Source of the DNA: an uncultured Lachnospiraceae bacterium
GTDB taxonomy: Bacteria; Bacillota; Clostridia; Lachnospirales; Lachnospiraceae
NCBI GenBank assembly: GCA_910585205.1
Contig: CAJUCC010000026.1
Coordinates: 1-31,650, forward strand
DNA length: 31,650 nt
Reading direction: 5' to 3'
Numbering within the stretch: the stretch's first letter is position 1; each line of letters opens with the position of its first letter. The notes under the pieces are model-generated. The model had not been told where the DNA came from and did not search any database. It saw only the letters and a program-made list of their open reading frames with translations. Positions 7,921 through 15,681 of the stretch are shown piece by piece. Both the position numbers and the translations under genes were made by a program.

Positions 7921-9345
7921 ATGCGAAAGACGCTTTATCTGAAATTTATACTGGCCTATCTGATTTTCGGTTTCTTCGGCTTCGTCGCCGTGGCGACCTT
8001 TGTATCCAGCATGACACTTGAACATTTAAAGCGGGAAAAGGCGGATTCCCTTTACCGGGAAGCGACTCTGATCGCCAATACCTACGCCTCCGATCTCTAT
8101 AACAATCAGGCTTCTCTGGATACGGTAAAATCCCAACTTGATGCGCTGGACACATACCTTTCCTCCACCATCTGGATCATCAACCCTTCCGGGCGTATCA
8201 TTTTGGATTCCTCTGCACCGGTTGAAATAGAAACGCCCGTCATTGTCGAAAACTTTGATCCGACCATTACGGCCGGCTCCTACTATACTGTCGGCAACTT
8301 TTTCCAGACCTTCTCCGAGGAGACATTAAGCGTTTTTGCCCCCATCACATCGAACTTTAAAGTAAACGGATATGTTGTCATGCACACATCGATGCAGGCC
8401 ATCCGGCAGTCGTCCGACAGTCTGCTGAATATCTCCTATATTCTGCTGATTATAATGCTTTTACTGTCGATGATTATACTTTTCTTCTTTACGGAAATGG
8501 TATACATTCCCCTCCGTAAGATTACCTATGCCACGGAACAGTATGCCGGCGGCAATATGCATTATGAATTTCAGGTGGACAGCGATGACGAAATGGGGTA
8601 TCTGGCCGCGTCGCTGTCATTTATGGCAAGCGAAATCGCCAAAAGCGAAGACAACCAGAAAAAATTCGTCGCCAATGTCTCTCACGATTTCCGTTCTCCC
8701 CTGACTTCCATCAAGGGGTATCTGGAAGCCATGCTGGACGGCACTGTCCCGCCGGAAATGCACGAAAAATATCTCCATATCGTCCTCAACGAAACCGAAC
8801 GGCTGACCAAGCTGACCAACGGCCTGCTGCAGCTCAATAACCTGAATACAAAGGGCATGCTGCTCGAACGCACGGACTTCGACATTAACGAGACAATCCG
8901 CAATACCGCAGCCGCCTTTGAAGGCATCTGTACCAGCAAAATGATCGCCATTGAACTGGTACTGACCGGCGAAGCGCTCTCTGTCAACGCCGATCCCGAC
9001 AAGATTCAGCAGGTTCTCTATAACCTGCTCGACAATGCCATCAAATTCAGCCACAACGATTCCATCATCAAAATCGAGACGACCGAAAAAAGCAGCAAAG
9101 TGCTGATCTCCGTCAAAGACAACGGCATCGGCATTCCCAAAGACAGTCTGAAACTGATCTGGGACCGCTTCTATAAAACCGATCTCTCCCGCGGTAAAGA
9201 TAAGAAGGGCACCGGACTGGGTCTCTCCATTGTAAAAGAGATCGTTCAGTCCCACGGAGAAAATATCAATGTCGTCAGCACCGAGGGCGTGGGAACGGAA
9301 TTTATTTTTACGCTGGCCAAAGGGGAAGATGATGACGAAGAATGA
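7921..9345 (+). CDS. Membrane sensor histidine kinase (partner of 7218-7919)
   Basis: A 474-residue sensor kinase. Two membrane helices (about 6-30 and 169-195) enclose an extracellular sensor domain of about 140 residues with no motif I can name. A HAMP linker (about 195-245) leads to the dimerisation domain with phosphoacceptor H255 in VSHDFRSPLTSIKGYLEA. The ATPase domain has the N box NLLDNAIKF, the G1 box DNGIGIP, the F box WDRFYKTD and the G2 box GTGLGLSIVKEIV, so it appears intact. The acidic C-terminal end is EDDDEE. It starts one base after the response regulator stop codon, which implies translational coupling. It converges on trmL, with 28 bases between stop codons and no clear terminator. 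The signal sensed is unknown. Confidence 0.93.
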   Translation: MRKTLYLKFILAYLIFGFFGFVAVATFVSSMTLEHLKREKADSLYREATLIANTYASDLYNNQASLDTVKSQLDALDTYLSSTIWIINPSGRIILDSSAPVEIETPVIVENFDPTITAGSYYTVGNFFQTFSEETLSVFAPITSNFKVNGYVVMHTSMQAIRQSSDSLLNISYILLIIMLLLSMIILFFFTEMVYIPLRKITYATEQYAGGNMHYEFQVDSDDEMGYLAASLSFMASEIAKSEDNQKKFVANVSHDFRSPLTSIKGYLEAMLDGTVPPEMHEKYLHIVLNETERLTKLTNGLLQLNNLNTKGMLLERTDFDINETIRNTAAAFEGICTSKMIAIELVLTGEALSVNADPDKIQQVLYNLLDNAIKFSHNDSIIKIETTEKSSKVLISVKDNGIGIPKDSLKLIWDRFYKTDLSRGKDKKGTGLGLSIVKEIVQSHGENINVVSTEGVGTEFIFTLAKGEDDDEE

Positions 9346-9373
9346 AAACCGGAAACCGGGAAGGGGAAGCCCC

Positions 9374-9868
9374 TCACCGCCATTGCAGGCGATGCAGCTC
9401 CCCCTCCCGTTTCATATGTAAAAAATCATTCTGCCGCAGCGCTTCATACAGCACGATCGCTACGGAATTTGACAGATTCAGGGAACGAATCGTATCCAGC
9501 ATGGGAATGCGGATACACCGCTCCGGGTGATCTGCGAGAATTTCCTCTGGGATACCGCCGCTCTCCTTTCCGAACATCAGATAATCATCGGTCCCGAAAC
9601 GGACCTCTGTATACGTCTGCTTCGCCTTGGTCGTGGCATACCAGAGTTTTGCATTCGGATTCTGTTCCAGAAAAGCGTCATAATTGACATATCGCGTCAC
9701 ATCCAACTGCGCCCAGTAGTCCATTCCCGCTCGTTTTATTTCCTTTTCGCTCAACCGGAAGCCGAGCGGCTCGATCAGGTGCAGGCGTGCCCCTGCGGCT
9801 ACGCAGGTCCGTCCGATATTCCCCGTATTGGCCGGAATCTCCGGCTGATGCAGCACAATGTTCATCAT
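9374..9868 (-). CDS. trmL: tRNA (cytidine/uridine-34)-2'-O-methyltransferase TrmL
   Basis: A 164-residue SPOUT-fold methyltransferase that modifies the wobble base of tRNA-Leu species. The SPOUT motifs are clear: motif 1 NTGNIGRTCVAAGARLHLIE, motif 2 LMFGKESGGIPEEIL, and motif 3 IRIPMLDTIRSLNLSNSVAI, which form the knot and the SAM site. Length matches TrmL (about 155-165 residues). Two ATG codons start the frame (9868 and 9865); I keep the first. The gene starts six bases after the aminotransferase stop codon and its ribosome binding site lies inside that gene (GGGGAAAG), so it is the last cistron of the leftward operon. Confidence 0.93.
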   Translation of the reverse strand: MMNIVLHQPEIPANTGNIGRTCVAAGARLHLIEPLGFRLSEKEIKRAGMDYWAQLDVTRYVNYDAFLEQNPNAKLWYATTKAKQTYTEVRFGTDDYLMFGKESGGIPEEILADHPERCIRIPMLDTIRSLNLSNSVAIVLYEALRQNDFLHMKREGELHRLQWR

Positions 9869-9874
9869 ACGCCG

Positions 9875-11050
9875 TTACTTTCCCCGTTCCCGGCGCAGTT
9901 TTTCCACAAACTGCTCCAGCTTCCCGATCGCCACTTTCAGATTTTCCAGAGAATACGCATAAGAAATGCGCACAAATCCTTCCCCGCTCTCCCCGAAAGC
10001 CGCGCCCGGTACGACAGCCACTTTCTCTTCCGCCAGGAAACGCTCGGCAAATTCCTCACTTGTCATGCCGAACTCCTGAATCGAAGGAAAGACGTAAAAC
10101 GCACCGTAAGGCTCGAAACATTCCAGTCCCATCTGACGAAAGGCATGCAGCAGATAACGCCGTCTCTGATTATACGCTTCGCGCATCTGGCTGACGTCTT
10201 CATCGCCGTTTTTCAGTGCATCCACCGCCGCATACTGGCTTGTGGTCGGCGCACACATAATCGCATACTGATGGATCTTCAGCATCTGGGCAATGATCTG
10301 TTCCGGTCCGCAGGCATAACCCAAGCGCCAGCCCGTCATCGCATGTGACTTGGAAAGGCCGTTAATCAGCACCGTCCGCTCCTGCATTCCCGGAATATTG
10401 ACGATCGACACATGACCGCCGTTGTACGTCAGTTCCCCGTATATCTCGTCCGAGATCACGAAAATATCATGTTCCAGAATCACTTCCGCAATGGCTTCCA
10501 GATCCTTCCGCTCCATAATGGCACCGGTGGGATTATTGGGGAACGGCAGAATCAAAACCTTTGTCTTATCGGTAATGGCTTCCCGCAGCTCCGCCGCCGT
10601 CAGGCGGAATTCGTTTTCCGCTTTCAGGTTAATGATAACCGGCACACCGTCCGCCAGTATGGTACACGGTTCATAGGATACATAACTGGGCTGCGGAATC
10701 AATACTTCCTCTCCCGGATTCAGCATCGCGCGCAGGGCAATGTCGATCGCCTCCGAGCCGCCCACCGTGACAAGCACTTCCCGCCCCGCATGATAGCGGA
10801 TACCGAATCGTCTGTCCAGATAGTGAACGATTTCGTCTTTCAGCTCCTTCAGGCCGGCATTGGATGTATAAAATGTTCTGCCTTTTTCCAGCGAATAGAT
10901 TCCCTCATCCCGAACATGCCACGGCGTATCAAAATCCGGTTCACCCACGCCGAGTGAAATGGCATCATCCATCTCGCTGACTATGTCAAAAAACTTTCGG
11001 ATGCCTGAAGGTTTCAGGCCGACCGTTCTTTCCGATAACGGATTTCTCAT
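9875..11050 (-). CDS. PLP-dependent class I/II aminotransferase
   Basis: A 391-residue fold-type I aminotransferase of the aspartate/aromatic group. The substrate-binding start has GVGEPDFDTP (35-43). PNNPTG lies at 171-176, D201 and Y204 in VISDEIYGE contact the cofactor, and the Schiff-base lysine is K234 in NGLSKSHAMTGWRLGY. The start ATG overlaps the stop of the Lrp-family regulator by four bases (ATGA), so the two are translationally coupled. Lrp/AsnC regulators coupled to an aminotransferase commonly control amino-acid metabolism, so this pair probably responds to an amino acid. The exact substrate (aromatic, aspartate or alanine) cannot be set from sequence. Confidence 0.9.
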   Translation of the reverse strand: MRNPLSERTVGLKPSGIRKFFDIVSEMDDAISLGVGEPDFDTPWHVRDEGIYSLEKGRTFYTSNAGLKELKDEIVHYLDRRFGIRYHAGREVLVTVGGSEAIDIALRAMLNPGEEVLIPQPSYVSYEPCTILADGVPVIINLKAENEFRLTAAELREAITDKTKVLILPFPNNPTGAIMERKDLEAIAEVILEHDIFVISDEIYGELTYNGGHVSIVNIPGMQERTVLINGLSKSHAMTGWRLGYACGPEQIIAQMLKIHQYAIMCAPTTSQYAAVDALKNGDEDVSQMREAYNQRRRYLLHAFRQMGLECFEPYGAFYVFPSIQEFGMTSEEFAERFLAEEKVAVVPGAAFGESGEGFVRISYAYSLENLKVAIGKLEQFVEKLRRERGK

Positions 11051-11529
11051 GGCGACACCTTCTCTCTCGTATCTTCGTATTTTTTTGTCAATATTGTACC
11101 ATGGTCTTTGTACTTCTTCAGAATAAAATGCGTCGCCGTGCTGAGCACATAGTCCATGGTCGAAAGTTTGTCGGATACAAAGCGGGAAATATCCCGCAGA
11201 TTTTTGCCGTCCAGCGTCACGAGCAGATCGTACGCACCGGAAATCAGGTAAACCGCCGTCACCTCAGGGTATTTGTAAATCCGCTCCGCAATGTTGTCAA
11301 ACCCCTGGCCGCGCTGTGGCGTCACCCGTACCTCGATCAGCGCCGTCACCTTATCAATTGATGTTTTTTCCCAGTCAATCAGCGTATGATAACCGCAGAT
11401 AATTCCTTCCGCTTCCATGGCTGCCAGTTCATTTACGATGTCAAGTTCTTCCACGCCCAAAAGCACCGCCAGCTCTTTCAGATCAATCCGGCTGTTTTTT
11501 TCTATAATCGCCAAAATCTGTTCTCTCAT
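11047..11529 (-). CDS. Lrp/AsnC-family transcriptional regulator
   Basis: A 160-residue regulator with an N-terminal helix-turn-helix (about 1-60, IIEKNSRIDLKELAVLLG and IVNELAAMEAEGIICGY) and a C-terminal RAM ligand-binding domain (VRVTPQRGQGFDNIAERI, VYLISGAYDLLVTLDG). GGGAGATGG precedes the ATG. Family members bind amino acids and form octamers on DNA. The four-base overlap with the downstream aminotransferase suggests control of that gene or autoregulation. A short perfect inverted repeat (CGGCTC, loop of 6, GAGCCG; 11547-11564) lies just upstream without a T-run; it may be an mRNA structure or an operator. Confidence 0.9.
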   Translation of the reverse strand: MREQILAIIEKNSRIDLKELAVLLGVEELDIVNELAAMEAEGIICGYHTLIDWEKTSIDKVTALIEVRVTPQRGQGFDNIAERIYKYPEVTAVYLISGAYDLLVTLDGKNLRDISRFVSDKLSTMDYVLSTATHFILKKYKDHGTILTKKYEDTREKVSP

Positions 11530-11566
11530 AATCCATCTCCCATTCCCGGCTCCTGACAGAGCCGTA

Positions 11567-12550
11567 TTATATTACCCGATACAGTTCGTCTGCTTTGGGA
11601 GGTCCCAGAAAACGACGTTCTTCTCCGCTTATGACAACCCTGTCATTTCCTTCCCGCACCTTACCGATCACGGCCGCGGGTATCCGTATCGCTTCCAGTT
11701 CCCTCACCAGTCCGAATCCGTCGTCCGTCACCATCAGGAGACTGCCGCTTGAAATCAGTTCATAGGGATTGATTTCAAAAAATTCACAGATCTCGATGGT
11801 CTCCTGCCGCACGGGGATTCTCTTCCAGTCGATTTCCAGTCCGACGCCCGAACTCTCCGCAAGCTCCCAGAGCGCGCCGAAAATGCCGCCCTCTGTCACA
11901 TCATGCATAGCCGAAACGCCGGACTTCCCGGCGGTGGCGGCCTCCGGTACTATGCTCAGATACCGGTCAAACCCCTTGGCCGTCTCTATCATATGCGACG
12001 GAAAGCGCGTCAGCAGTTCCGTCTCCTTTTCTTTCGCTATGATGGAAGTCCCTTCCAGTCCAATCCATTTCGACACCACCACATCCTGCCCCGGCTTTGC
12101 TCCGCCCGTCGTGACAATGCTGCCTCTTTTTACCCTGCCGATTCCCGTCACCGTAAGCACCGGCTGATTGACTGCCCGTGTAATCTCCGTATGACCGCCC
12201 GCGATTTCCATATGCAGCGTTTCGCAGGCCGTCTCCATCTGCCGCATCAGCTCCCGGATCTCCGCTTCCTCCGTCCCTTCCGGCAAAAGCGCAGATACGA
12301 GAACGGCCACCGGCTCCGCGCCGGCGCTGGCAAGATCGTTTGCCGACACCTGTACCGCAAGCATTCCCGCATCCCGTGCAGTGCCCGTAATCGGATCTGT
12401 GGAAACGACAAACACCTCGTCTTCCGGCAGTGCTAAAATGGCGCAGTCTTCCCCCACACCTGCGCCAAGTATTACTTCCTCTCTTCGATTATGAATCTGT
12501 TGCAAAACGGAGCGCTTCAATACGCTTTCCGGCACTTTTCCTGTCTTCAT
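11567..12550 (-). CDS. AIR synthase-related (HypE/PurM-like) protein
   Basis: A 327-residue protein of the PurM/HypE superfamily of ATP-binding enzymes. Seen: the N-terminal GAGVGEDCAIL motif, the VSANDLASAGAEPVAVLVS helix, the IAGGHTEIT loop, and the C-terminal MHDVTEGGIFGALWELA, the usual set for AIR-synthase-related proteins. There are no other hydrogenase-maturation genes nearby and the C-terminal Cys tail of HypE is absent, so the substrate is unknown and hypE should not be assumed. The longest frame opens at a TTG at 12568, but CGGAG stands six bases before the ATG at 12550, which I take as the start. It sits between the VanW-like gene and the lrp gene in one leftward operon. Confidence 0.82.
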   Translation of the reverse strand: MKTGKVPESVLKRSVLQQIHNRREEVILGAGVGEDCAILALPEDEVFVVSTDPITGTARDAGMLAVQVSANDLASAGAEPVAVLVSALLPEGTEEAEIRELMRQMETACETLHMEIAGGHTEITRAVNQPVLTVTGIGRVKRGSIVTTGGAKPGQDVVVSKWIGLEGTSIIAKEKETELLTRFPSHMIETAKGFDRYLSIVPEAATAGKSGVSAMHDVTEGGIFGALWELAESSGVGLEIDWKRIPVRQETIEICEFFEINPYELISSGSLLMVTDDGFGLVRELEAIRIPAAVIGKVREGNDRVVISGEERRFLGPPKADELYRVI

Positions 12551-12580
12551 TCCCAGTCTCCGTAGCAATCCCCATGGTTT

Positions 12581-14200
12581 TTATTGCGCCGGTGCGGCTT
12601 CGGGAGCCGCTGCAGGCGGCGCCTCCGGTACTGCCGGCGTCTCCGGCACCGTTCCTTCCGGCACGGCTGCCGGCGGTATCGTTCCGTCCGGCAAAACGCC
12701 GTCGATACCCGGTATCACCGGCTGCTGCGGCACGGTCCCGCCGAGCGTCGTATCGCCCGCCTTAAGCTGTGCCGCCACACCTTTAATATAATCAATGTCA
12801 TTGGTCGCAATCGCCGCCTGAATCAACTGCGCCGCCACCGGGTCGGATGTCGCCGTCCCCACCGTGGCCGTCCGCGGCACCATCTTATAACTGCTGCTGT
12901 TTACCTCTTCCCGGCTCACTTCCGCGCCGTTTTCCTTTGTCACCTTCCACAGCTTTGCTGTCCGTCCCACATGGACAGACTGTACTTTCACATATCCGAT
13001 CGGCTGCCCGCCGTCCGCGATTACACTCTCCGAATTCGGTCTGGACTCGGACAAAATCTCACTCTCATAGGATATGCTCCGGCCCGGATCCCTTGTCTCC
13101 ACGCCGTAAATCGTAAACGTAATCTTCTTATCCGCAGTATGTCCCTCGATATAGATCGGGTACTCCAGATTATTCACAAACCGGAAATCCTTGCCCGCGC
13201 TCTCCGCGATCGCCGCATCCGCGGAAGGCTGCACATAGCTGACTTCCATCGAATGATTGTGGCGCTCCGTCACTTCCAGTTCCGACAAAAGCACGGTATT
13301 GTATAATGTCGTGGACACCTGGCAGATACCGCCGCCCAGACTTTCCACCACCATGCCGTTCAGATACGAGCCGGCCAGATGATACCCGTTTTCTTCCGTA
13401 AAAGGACTTACCTTCTCATATGCCGAAAATTCCTCGCCCGGATACAATGTCGTGCCGTTAATCAATGCGCAGCCGTTGGAGACATTGGCGCTTCTGTCCG
13501 CCCCCGAAGAACTGTAGCTTGTCGTAAATGTTCCCAGAACGTCTTTTACCTTTTCCAGATCTTCCCTGCTGCCCCGCGGCTCGTCAACCGCCACAACCAG
13601 ATCGACCGTCGCGGCTTCCTTCTTCCAGCCATCCTGCAAAAATGCCTCCAGTGCCTCCACAGACGCCTCTATGTCAACTTTTTCTCCTGTCTGTCCGCCT
13701 TCAATGATAAACTGCCCGTTTTCCCGCCGCAGTGAAGCGTCTTCCGCCTCCACGTCAAACTGGGTGCACTGCTCCGTCAACAGTGTCGTCAGAGCCGCCC
13801 GGTCAAACGAAAGTTCCATATCATAACGTTTTGTATTCCGCTCCAGCTCCCGCAGTTCCTTGTAGCGCTTAATAATATTGCCTTCTTTTCCCAGCGAAAA
13901 CGCATCATCCAATACCTGCGGATTTTCCCACTGAATGCCCATATCGCCGACCGTAACCGTAATCTGATTACCGCCGACCGCGTTCAACGTAACCGGCAGT
14001 TCCCGCAGACCGTCCACGTAACCGCGCACTGCGGATTCCGCCTCCTCTTTCCCCATGCCGGAAACATCGATGTCTCCGACAAAGATACCGTTCTGCATCT
14101 TTTCCGCCCCGTTCCCCTGAGCGGCCACGCCTGCCTGAAATACAAAGGCACCGGCTATCACTGCTATGGCTCCCGTCAGAGCCATCGTCCATTTTTTCAT
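12581..14200 (-). CDS. VanW-family cell-envelope protein with YoaR-like and proline-rich regions
   Basis: A 539-residue exported protein. An N-terminal signal or membrane helix (about 4-28) is followed by a YoaR/PG-binding-like region (about 38-220, VGDIDVSGMGKEEAESAV), a VanW domain (about 225-350, with the motif GGGICQVSTTLYN and a following ERHNHSMEVSYV), and a G5-like strand region (about 355-440). The last 50 residues are low-complexity Pro/Ala/Val/Glu, typical of a wall-spanning tail. VanW proteins lie in vancomycin-resistance clusters and elsewhere but their function is not known; there is no van cluster here. GGAAGGGG precedes the ATG. It follows a 33-residue membrane peptide gene by 32 bases. 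Confidence 0.88.
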   Translation of the reverse strand: MKKWTMALTGAIAVIAGAFVFQAGVAAQGNGAEKMQNGIFVGDIDVSGMGKEEAESAVRGYVDGLRELPVTLNAVGGNQITVTVGDMGIQWENPQVLDDAFSLGKEGNIIKRYKELRELERNTKRYDMELSFDRAALTTLLTEQCTQFDVEAEDASLRRENGQFIIEGGQTGEKVDIEASVEALEAFLQDGWKKEAATVDLVVAVDEPRGSREDLEKVKDVLGTFTTSYSSSGADRSANVSNGCALINGTTLYPGEEFSAYEKVSPFTEENGYHLAGSYLNGMVVESLGGGICQVSTTLYNTVLLSELEVTERHNHSMEVSYVQPSADAAIAESAGKDFRFVNNLEYPIYIEGHTADKKITFTIYGVETRDPGRSISYESEILSESRPNSESVIADGGQPIGYVKVQSVHVGRTAKLWKVTKENGAEVSREEVNSSSYKMVPRTATVGTATSDPVAAQLIQAAIATNDIDYIKGVAAQLKAGDTTLGGTVPQQPVIPGIDGVLPDGTIPPAAVPEGTVPETPAVPEAPPAAAPEAAPAQ

Positions 14201-14232
14201 AATTTCCCCTTCCGAATTGACATTTCACCACA

Positions 14233-14334
14233 TTATGAAATAAAATAAATTAGTGTAGGCAAAATCATTGCCAGTACAATAATGAGTATGATAACAGAAG
14301 AAATGATTTTCTTCGTCCTTTTATTATGAAACAT
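14233..14334 (-). CDS. Small membrane protein of 33 residues
   Basis: A short ORF below usual calling limits: a basic head of nine residues (MFHNKRTKK), then one hydrophobic stretch of about 22 residues rich in Ile, Leu and Val, ending TLIYFIS. GGGGTGAT stands four bases before the ATG. The charge pattern (positive inside, one helix) and ribosome binding site make translation likely. It is the first gene before the VanW-family gene and may be its operon partner. It resembles in design, but I cannot assign it to, the tiny DUF4044/Prli42-type membrane peptides of Firmicutes. Confidence 0.6.
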   Translation of the reverse strand: MFHNKRTKKIISSVIILIIVLAMILPTLIYFIS

Positions 14335-14363
14335 AATATCACCCCGCTGAAAGGATATTATAT

Positions 14364-14981
14364 ATGAAATTACCGTTTTTGGCAAGTTTTATCGTCTTTA
14401 TCGTATGGCTGACCTATGAACTTTCCAAGACCAGACGTATCGAGGAAAATCAGTCCAAACAGTTCTGGGAAAGAGAAAAACAGGCAAACAGCACACGCAG
14501 AAAACCGCTTGATGACCTGGCGTATATTACCATTCCCCTGTCCGACCTGCCGATGGATGCCTGCTGCGACCGGGAAGACGTGCAGGAATGCCTTGATGTC
14601 ATCCGCACACTGGCGCAGGAGACGGTCGTCAATCTCACCGGCTATACCAATACCGATCTCAAACTGATGTACGGGGCGCCCAATATCACCGCCCTGACAC
14701 AGTATGACCAGAACTATACCATGCTGGCCCGCACCTTACAGAAATGGGCCTCCCTGCTCTATGCACAGAACCTAACGGACGAAGCGCGCACCATACTGGA
14801 ATTTGCCGTTTCCACCCGCACCGATGTCAGCGGCACTTACCGGCTGCTGGCCTCCATTTACCGCGCGCAGGGAGAACCGGACAAAATCGCCGGCCTGATG
14901 CGCACCGTGGAAACGCTTCCCGATGCGGCGCAAAAAATTATCGGCCGTATCTTGCAAGAATCCGATCCGTCAGGCGGCTGA
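14364..14981 (+). CDS. Membrane-anchored protein of unknown function with TPR-like end
   Basis: A 205-residue protein I do not recognise. It has an N-terminal membrane helix (about 3-20, LPFLASFIVFIVWLTYEL), a basic and polar cytoplasmic segment, then a soluble domain. The C-terminal half (about 115-195: YTMLARTLQKWASLLYAQNL, EARTILEFAVS, TYRLLASIYRAQGEPDKIAGL) has the spacing of two or three helix-turn-helix repeats of the TPR type. AAAGGAT precedes the ATG. The gene is divergent from the 33-residue peptide gene (29 bases between start codons) and its last 44 bases overlap the end of the exonuclease gene on the other strand. Protein-protein contact at the membrane is a guess from the repeats. 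Confidence 0.72.
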   Translation: MKLPFLASFIVFIVWLTYELSKTRRIEENQSKQFWEREKQANSTRRKPLDDLAYITIPLSDLPMDACCDREDVQECLDVIRTLAQETVVNLTGYTNTDLKLMYGAPNITALTQYDQNYTMLARTLQKWASLLYAQNLTDEARTILEFAVSTRTDVSGTYRLLASIYRAQGEPDKIAGLMRTVETLPDAAQKIIGRILQESDPSGG

Positions 14982-15681
14982 TTTCATTTTTGCTCATATG
15001 CTCCACATCGACAGTTACCGGCAGATTATGTCTGCGAAGCAGTGACAACAGCCGGTCTTTCTGCCCCCTGCCGGCAGGCGATTCCTTTTTTATACTGCAC
15101 ACAAGCGGATGCGCACGAAAATCCTTCTGCGCATCCGTATTCGACGGCGTATCGAAAGCCAGCCGCAGTCTCTGATACACAGTGTGCGCCGCCATCGCAT
15201 CGTCCGCTGCCCGGTGTGCCCGCAGCGGAATTTCATAGTATGCGCACAACTCCGAAAGCCGTCTGCCCGGCAGTTCCGGCAGATACTTCCGGGCCAGTTT
15301 CAGTGTATCAATGCCGTTTTTTTCAAAGGCCCGCCCCGCATTGACAAACACCCGCTTCAAAAACGTGTAGTCCAGCAGGATCCGGTGTCCGAGCAAATCA
15401 TTGTCCCCGATAAAATCTGACAGTTCTGTCAATATCTCCTCCACATACGGCGCGTTCCGCACATCTGCCTCTGTGATACCCGTAATCTCCGTAATCCGCT
15501 CCGGTATTTCCCGCCCCGGATTAATCAGCCGGGAAAAGACGGCCCGCGCATCACCGTTTTCCACAAGCACCGCCCCGATTTCGATAATCCTGTCCCGCTT
15601 CGGACTCAACCCTGTCATTTCCAGATCAAGTGCAACATAGCGATCCGGTAAACGCATCGTATTTCCCGCATGTATTGTCAT
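14938..15681 (-). CDS. DEDDh 3'-5' exonuclease (DNA polymerase III epsilon-like)
   Basis: A 247-residue exonuclease of the DnaQ-like superfamily. Catalytic residues are all visible: D19 and E21 (ALDLEMTGL), D104 (HRILLDYTFLK), H156 and D161 (AHRAADDAMAA). After the domain (about 1-175) comes an unassigned C-terminal stretch of about 70 residues, Lys/Arg-rich, which might bind nucleic acid. The start ATG at 15681 overlaps the stop of the radical SAM gene by four bases (ATGA), so the two are coupled in translation. Stand-alone DnaQ-like exonucleases act in repair or RNA degradation; which applies here is unclear. Confidence 0.88.
   Translation of the reverse strand: MTIHAGNTMRLPDRYVALDLEMTGLSPKRDRIIEIGAVLVENGDARAVFSRLINPGREIPERITEITGITEADVRNAPYVEEILTELSDFIGDNDLLGHRILLDYTFLKRVFVNAGRAFEKNGIDTLKLARKYLPELPGRRLSELCAYYEIPLRAHRAADDAMAAHTVYQRLRLAFDTPSNTDAQKDFRAHPLVCSIKKESPAGRGQKDRLLSLLRRHNLPVTVDVEHMSKNEISRLTDRILARYGR

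Noticed and set aside
11547..11564. Inverted repeat before the lrp gene as a terminator
   Set aside because: No T-run follows; a terminator here would cut a tightly spaced operon. It could be an operator or an RNA structure.
11567..12550. Calling the AIR-synthase-like gene hypE
   Set aside because: No other hydrogenase maturation genes are present and the Cys-ending tail of HypE is missing.
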